64,000 nucleotides of DNA from the NCBI GenBank assembly GCA_963675135.1, contig OY776129.1, positions 42,138,141 through 42,202,140 on the forward strand, given 5' to 3'. Within the stretch, counting starts at the first letter, position 1; each line of letters starts with the position of its first letter. Positions 1-12,379 of the stretch are shown one piece after another. A program made the translations under genes and the position numbers. Under the pieces are notes generated by a model. That model saw only the letters and a list, made by a program, of their open reading frames with translations. It had not been told where the DNA came from and searched no databases. Source of the DNA: Galeopsis tetrahit. Taxonomy: Eukaryota; Streptophyta; Magnoliopsida; Lamiales; Lamiaceae.

Positions 1-930
1 GGTGCACCTTTTGCTGATTCAATTCACACCATTTTTAAGTGTCCTTTTGCCAAGGGTGTGTGGAAGAAGTCTGGCTTGTGGGAAATTTTGAGGGAGTGTA
101 TCAAAATAAATTGTGTTGATCTTATCTATATGGTTAATCATCGAGTCTCTTCTGACCACTTAACTTTCATACTAGTCATTGTTTGGGCTATATGGAGGGA
201 ACGATGCAACTTGTTGCATTTTCCAGATAAGGGGTGTAACAATAAGAAGCAAGTGTATATGTTTGTTGTGGACTGGGCGATTTATTACTAGCGAGATTTC
301 AAAGATTCAAGAGACTTTATGTCTCGGGATGAGTACACCCTAAAAAATATGGGTTGTGTTCCTAAGGTATGGAGTATGGGTAACCTGTTGTTCATTGATG
401 CGGCTTTTAACCTAGAAAAACAATGATTTTTTAGTAGGATATGCCCTGGTGAGCGATGATTACACGGTTTTGCTAGCAGGATATCAAAGAATTGTCAACC
501 CGGGTATTATGGTTGCGACTGAACTAAAAGCAATGGAGATTGAGCTCTCAAAATGTATTAGTTATAACCTGAAGAATCAAGGTATTTAGTCTGATGCTTT
601 TTTAGCTATTGAAGCAATTACGTCTACTCAGGTGTTATGAGGTCTCGAGAATTCAATTGTTCTTAATATTAAGCGTATGTTGCGGAAAATCCTAGTATGG
701 GATTGTCAGCATCTACCCAGGGACCTTAATGGTTTGGCTCATGCATTAGCTCAGATGGTTGTTGACTCTTCAATACCTCATGATTGGTTTGGAGATGCTT
801 GTCCCCAGTATATCAAGGAGTTGACTGTGTTGTTATATTATGTTTCCTTCTCTTTCTGCCTCGTTATATTGTCAAAAAAATGGAAGCCCTCGATAGAATT
901 CAGGATGGAAATAAGGTTACGACAATGAGA
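1..930 (+). pseudogene. LINE-type (non-LTR) retrotransposon remnant: zinc-binding RT tail and RNase H
   Basis: Frame 1 from base 1 reads a reverse-transcriptase zinc-binding tail (FKCPFAKGVW, then VIVWAIWRERCNLLHF near 178-225), which in plant LINEs follows the reverse transcriptase. A stop at about 289 ends it. Further on (about 508-800, with stops and frame changes) an RNase H-like stretch is visible: ATELKAMEIELS, SDAFLAIEAI, then LPRDLNGLAHALAQM. This is the usual order of a plant LINE ORF2 3' end. The copy is clearly dead, with several in-frame stops. The 5' part lies outside the window. No clean poly(A) tail or target duplication was located. Confidence 0.75.
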
Positions 931-979
931 CTCATTGTCACCATTCTTGTTCCTTATTGCAGCCTAGGGAACGAGTTTC

Positions 980-1264
980 ATGATCTTGCTACTACAAAGC
1001 CAAAAATATACTACTACAAGACGAAATATATGTTATTGCAAGGATAAAACTATTTTGCTATTACAAGGCCAAAATATGTTACTATAAGATAAAAAAAAAA
1101 AAAAAGTTATTACAAGGGCAATTTGTGCTATTTTAAGTTTTTGACCCACGAATTTGTCCAAAAAACTATATTTTTGTTACTGTCTTTGCAGTATATTTTG
1201 GTCTTGTAATAACAATATTTTGATTTTATAGTAACATATTTTAACCTTATAGTAAGATAATATC
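980..1264. repeat. Foldback/MITE-like inverted repeat
   Basis: The left arm has repeated motifs of the form TATTACAAGGCCAAAATATG and TTACTATAAGATAA. The right arm holds their reverse complements (TATTTTGGTCTTGTAATAAC, CTTATAGTAAGATAATA). The arms surround an A-rich centre and are imperfect. A related fragment seems to occur near 33080-33175. No target duplication was identified, so the class is open. Confidence 0.5.
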
Positions 1265-1360
1265 TAGAGAAAAAAAAATTCAATTAAATTTAACTCGCGT
1301 TCACTAGGGTTTGACCAGCTAATTACCTACATTTTTAACTCTCTTTTTTTTAAGTGCAAC

Positions 1361-1408
1361 TCATTGTTTATGTATTTTTTTTTTTTTTTGAGGTTCATTG
1401 TTTATGTA
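1361..1408 (-). mobile_element. Micro-retroposon 1 (poly-A tail with 14-bp TSD)
   Basis: The 14-bp direct repeat TCATTGTTTATGTA (1361-1374 and 1395-1408) flanks only 20 bases. On the minus strand these read ACCTC followed by 15 A. This is the pattern of target-primed reverse transcription with extreme 5' truncation. Confidence 0.6.
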
Positions 1409-1810
1409 ATTATATATTCCATTCATTTCATAGTAATTGTTATTTTAGAGGTTATATTTTCTCTCCAATTAATTGTTGTTTAAGCTATTTATTCACATTT
1501 TCTTCCTAATTTTGTTTACCCTCGTATATTTTTTTCCCTCCTCCTTTTAAGACTTCTATTCTTTCTCTCCTCTTCTATTTAATGAAGATTTATCAGGAAT
1601 AAAAATGTTAAAAAATTATATTAAGACAATGTACTTGGGAATACCAGGTGTTTTTTTATCAGGATTTGCATCTATTTAATATCAAACAAATAATCTCCAC
1701 TACTTAATTCATCTATTTCATTTAATTTGTCTTTCTAGTAAAAATAGTCATCATTTTGTACTAATTTAAAAGAATTAAATATTGGAGTATATTATAATTT
1801 TGTTCTTATT

Positions 1811-1876
1811 CTTGCTTTTGTTATCATATGACATTTTTAAACGACCTTGCTTTTGTTATCATATGACATTAAACGA
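1811..1876. repeat. Short tandem duplication
   Basis: A unit beginning CTTGCTTTTGTTATCATATG and ending in ACAT plus an AAACGA-type tail occurs twice in a row. The surrounding 1265-2300 is AT-rich, with no gene seen. Confidence 0.6.
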
Positions 1877-2172
1877 TTAAGTAGATAAAAATGTAACCTT
1901 ACACATATATTTGTTATTCTTACCGTCTTCTTAAATTCGTATGAAACATCTTTATACCACCAATTATGAGGATTTACCGATTTAGCCATGAAAATCCTCA
2001 ACGGCCTTTATGACCCGTTCAAGGAGCTTTCTCATGTTATTCAACACATGAAAATCTAATTAGTTGCTCGACAATCTGTTATCTCGCCTACCCCCGCCAC
2101 CCAATTTTGTCGACAGTCAGCAGCCGCAACAGTTGACGAGGTGTTGCCAAAATGAAGTGTCATTTTTAGTTT

Positions 2173-2231
2173 GTCTCAGTCTCTTTCTTTTTTTTTTTTT
2201 GAGCAAAGGATAAAAAGTCTCAGTCTCTTTC
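2173..2231 (-). mobile_element. Micro-retroposon 2 (poly-A tail with 15-bp TSD)
   Basis: The 15-bp repeat GTCTCAGTCTCTTTC (2173-2187 and 2217-2231) flanks 29 bases. On the minus strand these read TTTTTATCCTTTGCTC followed by 13 A. This is the longest body among the six such insertions in the window. Confidence 0.6.
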
Positions 2232-2296
2232 ATTAGTTCGGCCCTTGAGCATTCATCAGCTTGACCGTCGATCGAGTCAAACCTCAAAGCCCGACC

Positions 2297-2700
2297 TAGG
2301 GGGACTATTGTTATGCTTGGTCTTCATGAATAAAGTCCAAGTCCTAGGTCTCGGCCTAGTCACACGAACGAACACCAAGTAGAAAGACAACACCTCAGAG
2401 TCAACGAAGATCAATCAAACGTCAATAGGTTGAAGGTTGTTAGTCAATGCCACCTCGACGCTCTGTTCGCCCACCTCAGAGGCCATCCTCTGATCAACCA
2501 TCCTACTCGTCCAGGTCAGCGAACTCCATCCACGTGATAGCTCCCGAGGACGAATAACACCTCGACCAAGAAGGTTTTCCAAATAAGTCGACCCATCCTA
2601 CGTGTAAATATGATAAGCACGGTCAGCTCGTCCACCGAGCGTAGAATACTTAGTCACCAAGTGTCACATAAAAGCAGTTCATGCTTGCATGTACTCTAAT
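2297..2700 (+). mobile_element. Possible LTR-retrotransposon 3' remnant (polypurine tract plus LTR-like sequence)
   Basis: A purine run (TAGGGGGA) followed shortly by TGTTATGCTTGG resembles a polypurine tract and LTR start. The following 350-400 bp are noticeably more GC-rich than their surroundings. No second LTR, target duplication or coding region was found; the upstream part carries no recognisable pol. This may be the end of a Gypsy-type element. Confidence 0.3.
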
Positions 2701-2708
2701 TAATTAAT

Positions 2709-2950
2709 ACATAATGGGCATGTTTGCTTCATGGGTTAAGGGGGGTTTAGTGATGGGTTTGATATGTAAACCTATCTTCTCCCATGTTTGATTTCTCATA
2801 ACTTTAAACACCTTGACCCGGGTTTATAAGTTGACCCGGTTTTAATAAACTAGATTCCATGAGTTTAGACAACCTAGCCTCCCCTTGGGTTTATCTAGCC
2901 TCTCCACCACATCTAAACCCATCTTATGCCAACCCATGAAGCAAATATGT
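2709..2950. mobile_element. MITE with TTTGCTTCATGGGTT inverted termini
   Basis: The left end GGGCATGTTTGCTTCATGGG is matched by the reverse complement of the right end (ACATATTTGCTTCATGGG), about 20 bp each. The interior has GGTTTA/TAAACC-type internal symmetry. The GGGCATGTTTG start is typical of plant hAT or PIF/Harbinger MITEs. The right terminus is degraded, so no target duplication can be called. Bases 2951-3303 downstream hold only a short CT run and AT-rich DNA. Confidence 0.55.
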
Positions 2951-3303
2951 ATTCATTAAACAAAAACACTATTCTCTCTCTCTCTCTTCACCTTAATTCG
3001 CTATCACTTGCTTATGAGCATTTATAAGCAACAATCAATTATTTGTTAGTCAACTAAAGAGGACCATCCATACAAACTGACTAGTAAGTCACTAACCATA
3101 TCTAATGCATTTTGATAATTAATTGATGGGCCCTTACTTTTAATCTAAAGTTTAGAATCCAATTTCTTCTATAGCTTTCGTATTGAAGGTCATTCATATT
3201 TCATCGAAGTCAATTATAAAAAAAAGTCAGAGAAAGATATGTAACGGATGCTTAAAGATTATTTAATGAATAGTATGAATACCACAACATATACATATCT
3301 AAT

Positions 3304-3861
3304 CTACCTTAGAAATCTCTGAGGTTTTTGAATATGGGTATTAGAAAACAAGTCTTTTTTGCAGAGCTCCCGATAGAATCTACAAACCAAATCAATAAAA
3401 ACAGGGTTATTGAGGTTATTCCAACAGTAGAGAAGTTCCTCAACATCGCCCAAGTCTCTCAATTTCCGACCTTCAAATATCATCTCTAACAAACACTTGT
3501 CGAAACTCCTCCTACACGCGTCTTCAACCTCGTCTCGATCCAATACCTGATTATTTGTAGTTATTCTTACACATGCTACAGGGGTGATTGGAGATGGATT
3601 TGGTGCTTTAAGATCATGTAGGGTGTCAGAAATACTCGTAAGCTCCGTCATGCCATCCGTCTCTAACTCTTTTGCTATTGGTGAACGGAACATCGAGCAA
3701 CTCCCTTCAAGTGCCATCTTCCGGAGGTTACATTTGCATTGGCTAAATCGAAGGGATCGTATGAACAGTGGTCGTCGGAGTTTGAATTTGAAGAGGCGTG
3801 CGAGTTTCTTACTTGGTTTGAGAAACTTGCATTTGAACAAAGGTAGACATGTGAATTTCAT
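3304..3861 (-). CDS. OFP17: OVATE family protein, OFP17-like transcriptional repressor
   Basis: Single-exon ORF of 185 codons from a true ATG at 3861. The C-terminal part (about residues 112-176) is an OVATE domain: a start like EDACRRSFDKCLLEMI, then DVEELLYCWNNLNNPVFIDL and VCRFYRELCKKDLF. These are the hallmark positions of the family, and the pattern is closest to what I recall of OFP17. The N-terminus is basic (KFKLRRP and similar), fitting a nuclear protein. OVATE proteins are plant-specific repressors acting with homeodomain (KNOX/BELL) partners in organ-shape control; that role is family knowledge, not visible here. Upstream DNA carries two foldback elements (4081-4362), the nearest about 220 bp from the start codon. 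An uncharacterised OFP paralogue is the main alternative. Confidence 0.88.
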   Translation of the reverse strand: MKFTCLPLFKCKFLKPSKKLARLFKFKLRRPLFIRSLRFSQCKCNLRKMALEGSCSMFRSPIAKELETDGMTELTSISDTLHDLKAPNPSPITPVACVRITTNNQVLDRDEVEDACRRSFDKCLLEMIFEGRKLRDLGDVEELLYCWNNLNNPVFIDLVCRFYRELCKKDLFSNTHIQKPQRFLR

Positions 3862-4080
3862 TTCTTAATGATTGTGGGACAAGTATGAATGAGAGGTGAT
3901 ATTTAAGGGGCAATGGGGGTAAGAATCATTGTGTGTTTATCTCACGTCAACTCCCAACAGAAAGTGTTATACCATAAACTGCAACTTTTACAGCCGACTC
4001 AACAAATGTTTGTTCGGTAGTTGTCCATTCTCTCTTGCACACACATATAATATTTGCACAAACAAAAGTGCAGTTTAATA

Positions 4081-4240
4081 GTCCACACTTAGTATGCACA
4101 CTCTTATAAATAAAAATATTTATTCTCTAAATACACTAATACATCTCACTTTTTACTTTACACGTTTACTTTTTTACATAAACTATCAATATTCTGTAAA
4201 ATCCGCACACAAATAAGGGTGTGCATTTTAAGTGTGAACG
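4081..4240. repeat. Foldback MITE upstream of the OFP17-like gene
   Basis: The left arm GTCCACACTTAGTATGCACA (about 4081-4107) is the near reverse complement of the right arm at 4213-4240, which contains GGGTGTGCATTTTAAGTGTG. The arms are about 27 bp with an AT-rich centre. The element directly abuts a second foldback. Confidence 0.55.
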
Positions 4241-4362
4241 AGGGTGGGTTTCTTATGGAACCCACCGCCTACATAAAATACTTGTAGATGCTAAAGTGTA
4301 CAAGTGATTTATGCGAGTGGTGGGTTCCCTAATAAACCAAAAATCGAATTCCATATCATACT
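4240..4362. repeat. Foldback element, TTATGGAACC family (copy 1)
   Basis: The arms GGGTTTCTTATGGAACCCAC and GTGGTGGGTTCCCTAATAAA are inverted around a loop containing ATGCTAAAGTGTACAAGTGA. The same arm and loop arrangement recurs at 30995-31143, showing a dispersed family rather than a chance hairpin. Confidence 0.6.
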
Positions 4363-4593
4363 CTATAAACATATTCAAATTTAAACTAATTCAAAAGAAA
4401 GAAAACAATCTGGTTCCCAATCTGGTTCCATAAAAGTCATAACAAGCCAAAATTGGTATTATCATTATACATAGCTAAAGACCGGAGTTGATTATTTATT
4501 GTCTGTTAGTATCTAAACTAATCTCTTTTTGTACAAGATTAATCATCCCTCTAAAGCATTCACTGGTGTAATGGGGGGAATTCAACTTCATTC
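4363..4593. other. Intergenic 3' flank, no gene seen
   Basis: AT-rich sequence between the upstream foldbacks of the OFP gene and the stop codon of the nucleotidyltransferase gene. It presumably contains the latter's 3' UTR. No further structure was recognised. Confidence 0.5.
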
Positions 4594-7500
4594 TTAAGCT
4601 GGACTGAATCTCCTGCAGGAACCCTAAAACCACAAACATTGTTTTGAAATAACCTTAAACAAATAAATAATCACCAACTAATTCAAACAAGATGTTTCAT
4701 ACCTTTCTTGCTCCTCAACTGCTGTTGTACCACGTGCTTCTTCTGAGGCACGCATAGTTGGGCGCACGACACCGTCTCCCAGATCCCCAATCGACCCAAA
4801 TTGTATTCTGCATGATCCTCTTACGTCGTCATTCATTTGATTGCGAGGTTGGTACAGTGCATCCAATCTCCCACGACCTTGAGATATGCTTCTGGCATCA
4901 TAAATGCCATTTACAGGGCTTGAAGAAAGACATCCGTTACTTGGTCCATATCTATGAAACTGATTGTGACTTCCTGATACCGTATTTCTGCTTGTCCCAT
5001 GTGAAGAAGGTCTCTCCCCCGAGAAACCATTCTGCAGACATAAACGGTAAGGAAGCAACAACTAAACAATGCATACAAAACTAACGAATCAAGATTATGA
5101 GAGGAAGTGATGGGAAAAAGACTACCACACGGGGAATGTAAGTCCCAGTTCCTCGTGCCTTCTGTGTCCCTTCAGAATGAAAAGCTTGCGAGGCAGAATC
5201 AGCAGTCAAACACGAGCTGTGTTCCAACGTTTGTTTGGGGTGAAAGCTCATTTGAGAGAATTGAGTCTGCAAAAATGGCATCGATTGACAAACAATGTCC
5301 CATGGCTTCTTGTTCTGAATTCTCGGAGGTACAGATGGAGTATGATGGCCTGCAGATGCAAATAAGGAAAACCCATGGCACAATTGACCATATAAAAGAC
5401 TCCTGATATGGCTGTCGTAATCTCCACTGAGATCAGCCAAAGGATTGAAAGCTTCAGATTCTCCTCCTATGCTTTTTAAGTCCAAGTCCCTAAAGTCGAG
5501 GGAAGTATGACGTCCACCTTCTAAGCTTCCAATTTCAGCAGAAATTTTGGAAGAGTCTAGAAAAGGCTTATGACAAATGTTCCAAGAATGGACAGTGCCG
5601 TTATTAAAGCTTGATGCATAATCGGGTGTGCCATTCCTCATACTAGAATCGGATGTAGCATGGTCAAAAGTGTTGACTCCCTCCGCATTATAGCAGCCTT
5701 CAGATTCCCAATAAAGTTCTCTGTCATTCTTGAATTCTGACTCAACACCATCATTATAGAAATCATTGACGTATGATTTTAGAAGAATATTGTTCCCAGA
5801 AAACATTTCAACAGGTGATAACAATGGTGCGGTCGAGGATTCTTCATCACCAAATTCTAGGGCCAAATGTTGAATATTTTTTTTATTGTCATTTCCATGC
5901 CTTGCTATAGTATTTGCGAAGAATTCACAGATCTCATCAGCAACTCTGTTAGTTGGTTGCGAAAGAACTTGACCAAGCTTGCGAGCCCCATATCTGAAAG
6001 CACTTCGTATACGGTAGAAATTTCCTAGAAAGGAGCAAGGGGAAACAAAATTGAAAAAAAAAATACGAAGAAATGTTTTCACATCATTACAATTAAATGA
6101 CTATTGAAGGGAGCCCTTTCGAGCCATGCTCTTAGCTTAAACAATGAAAATGACGCACTAAATGGGGCTGAGTGAGTAGCAGTTAACTATTAGGAGAAGG
6201 CTGTCCTTCCACAATTTCCTATTTCTTTGATGCGTTTGGCTTATAATTGTAGATCCAAACTAAAAACGAGGAATTATCATATGGAACTCAAAACTTTCAA
6301 TCTTTTTCCTCTTAAGAATGAAGTTGGAAGACAGAAATGAAAAGCCTATCATTATGGGACAATTATTCAAAGAAGCATACCGAATCATCACTGTTCGATC
6401 TGATATCAGCCAAAAGATAGAAACTCTACCCAATAGTTAATCATATTAGGGTGGCATAAGGGTTCATTTCATCAAACAGCGTCAATAAAAAGATCCGATA
6501 TCATATCACCCAGGAGATAGCACTTCTACAAACTAAAACTATCCCATCATGGTGACAAAAAACCATTTCAACGAAGAGCAATTGGTATAATTCTTACCTA
6601 TGTTCACACTCCGGCCCAGGTTATTATTCTCCTTCAATGGGTCAATAATATTCAGATGCTTCGTCTGAAATGTTTTAGGTTTTCCTTCAACTACCTTTGA
6701 CGAAACTGAAAACATTTCCACGCAGTTATCCAAAAATTCATCACTAAGCATCAGATCAGTCCATCCACTCTCTGGCACCTTCACTACAAAGAAAACAAAA
6801 AGGGGAGAGAAGTATCAAGAAAGGAAATAACTAAAGGGATAGTGAATTTCAGACCATATTCATACACCTCAAGGACATCACTTACGCACTATATCAGGAA
6901 GAGATGATTTACAAACTGGTCCTTTTAGACTGATGCAATAATTCTCCCAATCGAATTGGCTGTAGTACTCCAGAAATCTGTAGAGTACCTACATAAGAAC
7001 AATCATAAGAAATTGACTAACATACATTTGCATGCAGTCGAAATTATAATTGCATAATCACATAGTTACCGTTAACGGGCCCCGTAAGGATGAATGGAAC
7101 AGATGGAAAATGTACAAGATCAGTGTTTCCAAAGCATATGTAGAAATTAAACCATGGTGAGCACCAAGGATACGGCTTTCATAATAGCACCAAGCCTTAA
7201 TTAAGATAATGCTGCGCTTAAAGAGATGGTTTCTCCCAACAAGACGATCAACCTGAACAAAGAAGCAAAATTCACATGGAATTTGCAATTACAATATGTC
7301 GTGAGATTTCAGAATCTACATTTAAAAATCAAGGGAAATCTATGGAGTGCAGCATAAAAATAAAATAAGAAACAATATGAGCAATTTTAGCAGGGATATG
7401 TTGAAAGGAATGAAATCAATCTTCCAAAAGAACTATACATCAGGCAACTTCAACTTACCTCAACTGGTTTTTCATAAATAAACATACTGTAAAACCTCTA

Positions 7501-10500
7501 CAAATTAATAATCTTTGGGAGAATGAAAAATTCATTAAGTTAAAAGAGGTATTAATCAATAGAAAACTAATACTCCTACTACTTTATTAGACATAGAGTG
7601 AATATAGACAGTTATACAATTAGCTAAAAATTCTTTATATATCAACTTTATCACTGAAATATAAATTAAATTAGATGAATTTATAATTAAAACAATACAC
7701 ATTTGACCATATATAGTTTTATCTCTAATCAAGTAAATTTGAAATTAATCCACTAAAAGTTAGTATATAGTTAAGACAGAAAAATTATAGAAATCATATT
7801 AATTGATAATTTGTGGATAAACATTTTATTTAGAAATATTTGACAGAATAATTAGAAAATTTGTTATAATCATAGGATGGTAAATACCGTCAGTCTCAAA
7901 GCAATGGAATTCATTGAAGATGTTATTAGGAACACAATTAGGGCATTCCCTAATTAACATTTTGTTGTAGTATACTTGATTTGGCTCATTAAATTGGATT
8001 TAAGAATTATATTAATTGTTAAAAAAGCACAAATTAAAAGTCCAATAATCCCAAGTTCTAGAATTATACCCTAGGTAACTCCATATTATTCAACTAGGAG
8101 GTTTTATGAAAACCTTAAGTAGATATACAAATTTATGGATAGCTTTCACCAGATAAACCATAACGATCAGGTTAAGAGTTTGTTTGCATAATCTTAGACA
8201 TTAAGCAAGGAGGAGCTTTAGGATAAATATGGCCAGGTGGGTGGAGCAAAAAATTAAGAAGAACCAATCAACACGAATTGTCTATTCACATAACAAGAGC
8301 CATACAACAGTATTTATTGATTATCAAGTACTACCTCCCTCCCCTTCAAAGGTTTACATTAACTTTTGGCACAGAATTAAGAAATATAGTATTAAATGTG
8401 TGGTGGATAGTTGAGGTAGAGAGAGATAGGAAGAAGAAAAGGAAGAGCAAGGTAGGAAAGAGAAAAGGTAGAGAGAGATAGGGGATTTTGCCAAATAAGG
8501 AAATGCAAACTTTAGGTTGGGACGGACCAAAAAGGAAAGTGTAAACCTTAGAGAGGGACGGAGGTAGTATTAGTTTATAAAGGTTCAAATATAGGGTTGT
8601 CATACGCTGCCAAAGGCACAAGAATAGCATGATGAGTGTTTTAAAACTACAATTGATTCCCATGAAAGAAAAATTATTTGTATTCCCACCTGTTCAAGGA
8701 AACACAAGGTAGAAAGTCCACCTAACTGATTGAAAGATATATCTATGACCATGTTCTGTGCAAGGCATTTCACAAGTTTAACCTGCAATTAGAAGAAGAC
8801 ATAACGAAATCAATACATCACAAAACTTTCATATATTTATAACAAGTATACAAAGGCATTCATTGAAACCAAAAAAATATATATACCACTGTGGCACTGT
8901 GCATTTGGCAAAAGTAGTCTAACGAAGTCAATTCCTTGAGAAACGAACATCTTAATTTATACTTGTTCCATAATCACCAACCCAAATTATATGTATTCAG
9001 TAAATCATGTTCATAATAATTTAGGTTTGTAACAAGTACATACATTGTCAAAATGAAATGAAAGTTGCCAAAGCATGTGCAACACCAAGAAACATATGAA
9101 GTTTATAAACATGCCGTCTATAAATGAAGCTATGCAACTAAATTTTCCAAGTCCAAATATAAAAGAAGAATTTTTTATGGGTGCAAAATTTTGTGAAGAA
9201 ACTCACTAAAGTTTCACAAGATTATACTCACAAGACTTCAACAATAGCCTAAAGTAATATTGTGCTAACATATTCAGATCATTAATTGATCCTTTCTCGG
9301 GAATATTTTTGTATTCTTCTATAGAGAGAATGCCAGGACTAACAGCCTCCTCCATATTAACACGTCTTCACTCCCATTAGTAAATGGTACCGCATTAATT
9401 AAAAAAAAAAGAGGCATGATTCAATGAACATAGGTGCAAGGTCCTATGGACAATTTGAGATAAAGATACCTCAGCATCAATAAATTGTGTGTCTTTCAAT
9501 TGGAACTCAGCATTTTCATTCTTCTCTTCTTGATGTAAAAGAGAAAGAACATCACGGACTAGAGATTCATCCACACTTGGACATTCAATGACAGTAAAAT
9601 CAATATCTCCATCAGGTAAGTATGTTTTGAGTGGCACTGACCCATAGGTGAAAACCTGTGACATGATAGCAAATAACCATGTTAAACAACTAAAGTTTGA
9701 AAAATGAAAGACAAAAAAAAATTAACTGAAAAAGTAAACATTAAGTTTGTGCTCCAATACTAAATATCTAGTTTGTCTGACCAACATACTTCACATCTGA
9801 TTTCTTAGCCTATAAATCTCATTAGAATGAACTAAGAAACATCTTTGGACCTCTAAGAAGAGCAACTAATTTGTGTAACCACTTGGATTACATTCTCGAG
9901 ATATGTATCACGCTAATCTAAAGAAACTCTTCTCATCCGTAAGAAACCCAAAAAAATAATCTCAAAAAATATGATAAACCATTTTAGAAAAAAAAAAAGT
10001 TTGGCCTTTTCATCTTGTATTCACCTTAATATTTACAATCACAACTCACAGCAATACGAATAAACACACATATCTGTAAGGACTTCAAAAATTGGAAAGG
10101 TAAATTTCTACCGAAAACTAGAGGAAGTAAGGGGTGGTGTGTCTTCATCGTACATGCAAGTATCAAGAGAAATTTCACCACGCCTAGAGCATAGACGAAG
10201 CTTAATGTTGTGTCACAACAAACGGGGTGATAGGATATAGATACTTGAGCATCAACACATCTCCTAACTTCAATCTTCTTAACTTTATCTTGCAACATCA
10301 GGTCATAATTTAAACAGTGTTTGTCTAAGCTTATTTAAATGGTCAGTCGGTCACATCTTATTTTAAAAATCAATTACAAGTTTTTCAATAAAATAAGATA
10401 CCAGAGCTTTTAAGAGGTTAGCAATGACAATAGTGTAATTAACTTGACCAAAATTAAAGAATTTAGAATAAAATAAAACTATTTCAAACAAAAGATGGGC

Positions 10501-11217
10501 TTCCCTGGAATTTTAACTGGTGTTTGTAAGCTTTTAATATACTGTTTTGGAGCAACTCCAATCTAGCACTTTAGAGGAACTTATATAAGATGTAAAAAAA
10601 GCTTATCGATGCAGTTAACACCCTCTAAATCCCCATTCTCTTAACATCTTTTATCGCACCACACTGCTTCACTGCTGGTATGCAAAATTAGTAGATCAGA
10701 GTTCTTATCGCACATGAATTGGGCATAACTCAATTGCTTATCAACTCATGACAAAATCACTATTTAGAAATCATCACGGAAGCCATTATAACATATTCCA
10801 AACGAATATACCACCACTTTCTCACACAGAAAATATAATTACACTTTCTCACACCGAAGATCACAATTAAACTCATAAAGTAAGAGAATAACTTAAGAAA
10901 AAGAGCGCGGATGCTAAACTTAAATCAACAAAATCACATCATCTTCCCCGGCATGCATATCAAGCTAATTAACTTAAAAAATTCACCTCGCAATTAAGAT
11001 GAGTTTTGATGAGGCGTTGAAGATAATCAACGATGTCTCTTCTCTTCTCCTCCGAATCGAGTGTAGGGTGAACGCAATTCAACATCTGCTGAGTTGCTTC
11101 CTCAGCCGCCGACAAACAGTCCTGACTAAGCGACGACGGATCAGGCGGCGTAGAACCCCTAAACCGCAAATTGAAAGACGATTGACCGCCAGAACACGGC
11201 ATCCCAAGCTCACCCAT
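4594..11217 (-). CDS. PAP/OAS1-type nucleotidyltransferase, 742 aa, nine exons
   Basis: Coding exons: 11217-10987, 9655-9470, 8782-8690, 7252-7070, 6988-6886, 6783-6598, 6024-5126, 5031-4703, 4612-4594. All introns are GT-AG and the joined length is 2229 nt, in frame. Residues 82-83 form the GS motif (TYGSVPLKTYLPDGDIDF), with metal-binding Asp94 and Asp96; the third carboxylate is probably Asp153 (VIDISFN). Exons 4-6 carry the PAP/OAS1 substrate-binding helices (RSIILIKAWCYYESRILG, GAHHGLISTYALETLILY). The C-terminal third (exons 7-8) is Ser/Asn/Gly-rich and probably disordered. Plant relatives are annotated as PAP/OAS1 substrate-binding superfamily proteins and resemble non-canonical poly(A)/poly(U) polymerases, but their substrate is not settled. 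The ATG at 11217 is the first in its ORF. Intron 3 carries a Stowaway MITE (8331-8567). Confidence 0.9.
7483..7560. repeat. Possible end of a TIR transposon in an intron
   Basis: The string TGTAAAACCTCTACAAATTA followed by ATAATCTTTGGG resembles a terminus I recall from widespread dicot DNA transposons. No matching opposite end was found in the intron, which is AT-rich to about 7990. Treat as a hint. Confidence 0.25.
8331..8567. mobile_element. Stowaway-type MITE in the nucleotidyltransferase intron 3
   Basis: Both ends are inverted copies (CTACCTCCCTCCCC at the left, GGGACGGAGGTAG at the right), extending inward through AAGGTTTACA. TA dinucleotides flank both sides. Length is 237 bp. Confidence 0.8.
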
Positions 11218-11542
11218 CCTCTTCAGCCGTTATGTTCAAATGAAGAGTAGAAACAGTCAAACAGTAACTAAAAAAAGCACTTGATTAGTGCTCCCTAGTT
11301 ATACGTTTGAAGAAAAACAGAGAATTCAACACGAAAATGTGGGGGGTTTAAAATTGGGGTTTGGGTTTGGCAGGGATTTATTGTGATCCTTACTGTTTGT
11401 ACACGTATAGATTTTTCCAAGTATTTAATTCAAGAAAAGCGGAAATCCGGAGAAGAAAAATGTATAAACAATGGGCGTTTTGTTTGTTTCCGCCTTCGTT
11501 CTGTTATTTGCAGAACAAGAAAACGAAACAATGCTCTGTTTA

Positions 11543-11575
<33 letters not shown>

Positions 11576-11830
11576 CTCTCTATACTTACAGATACAGATA
11601 GATAGAGAGAGATATACAAGTTGAGTAATTATATTTTTTTCTTTTATGAAAAGATAGTAGTGGGCCAGTAGCGCGCAGAGATATGTGACGCGAGAAAAAG
11701 AGCAAGACGGAGGCGGAGGCTGGATTTTTTATTTTATTTTTCGTTTTAAAAGTAGATAAGGACCCCTAATTTAAGTAAATATTCCTTTAATTCTAATTTA
11801 AGCTTTTAAGACTAAGGGTTGACACAAGTT
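11218..11830 (-). promoter_or_regulatory. Upstream region of the nucleotidyltransferase gene with a CT/GA-rich block
   Basis: Bases about 11543-11585 form a CTCTCT...CTTTCTTTCTTT run, read as GAGAGA/GAAA on the gene's strand, about 330-370 bp upstream of the start codon. GA-rich blocks are common in plant promoters and 5' leaders. No TATA box was assigned with confidence. The rest is AT-rich without a gene. Confidence 0.35.
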
Positions 11831-11899
11831 TTAAAAAAAATATATCCACTTTATTCATTAAGAGTGTATTTATTTTTCTTATTTATCTATCCATGGCTC

Positions 11900-12379
11900 A
11901 TAAGATTAATTCTACAATACCATTATTTTATTCATTTTTTTTAAAACATGCGCTCAAAAGTTTAAGTCATTTTTGGTGGACAGAAGGAAACTTTTAGACA
12001 CGTGTTTTAATGTATAAATTGTTAATTTATTAGTATTATAAAAAATAAAAGTGAGGGTAATAAAATAAATCAACTTTAAAAGTAATAAAAATATTTTTTG
12101 TGTGAATAAAGTAATGACAGTTGATGTAATATTGATATATTTTGAGGATAGTTAAAAAGCTCTTTTACTATTTTTAGTATAAAGTTGTTGGTGAAAAATA
12201 TAAGAAAAGTAAAAAGGTTGAGAGAGAAAGTATAAGAAAGGTAAAAGGATGGAGAGATAAAGAAAAAGTAGGTGTCAATTAATGTAATTTTATGTAAAAA
12301 TATGGATAGTTGTTAATAAAAATGGAGTCACAGCTTGTAAAAAAGAAAAGTGTAAAGTTTTAAAATGAACTCTATAATA
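11900..12379. mobile_element. Truncated relative of the 515-bp Stowaway-like element
   Basis: From about 12005 this follows 13053-13515 closely in the same order (shared segments such as GTAAAAGGATGGAGAGATAA and TATGGATAGTTGTTAATAAA). It lacks an internal segment of about 60 bp present in the other copy. Its right terminus is lost where the next MITE begins. Confidence 0.55.
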
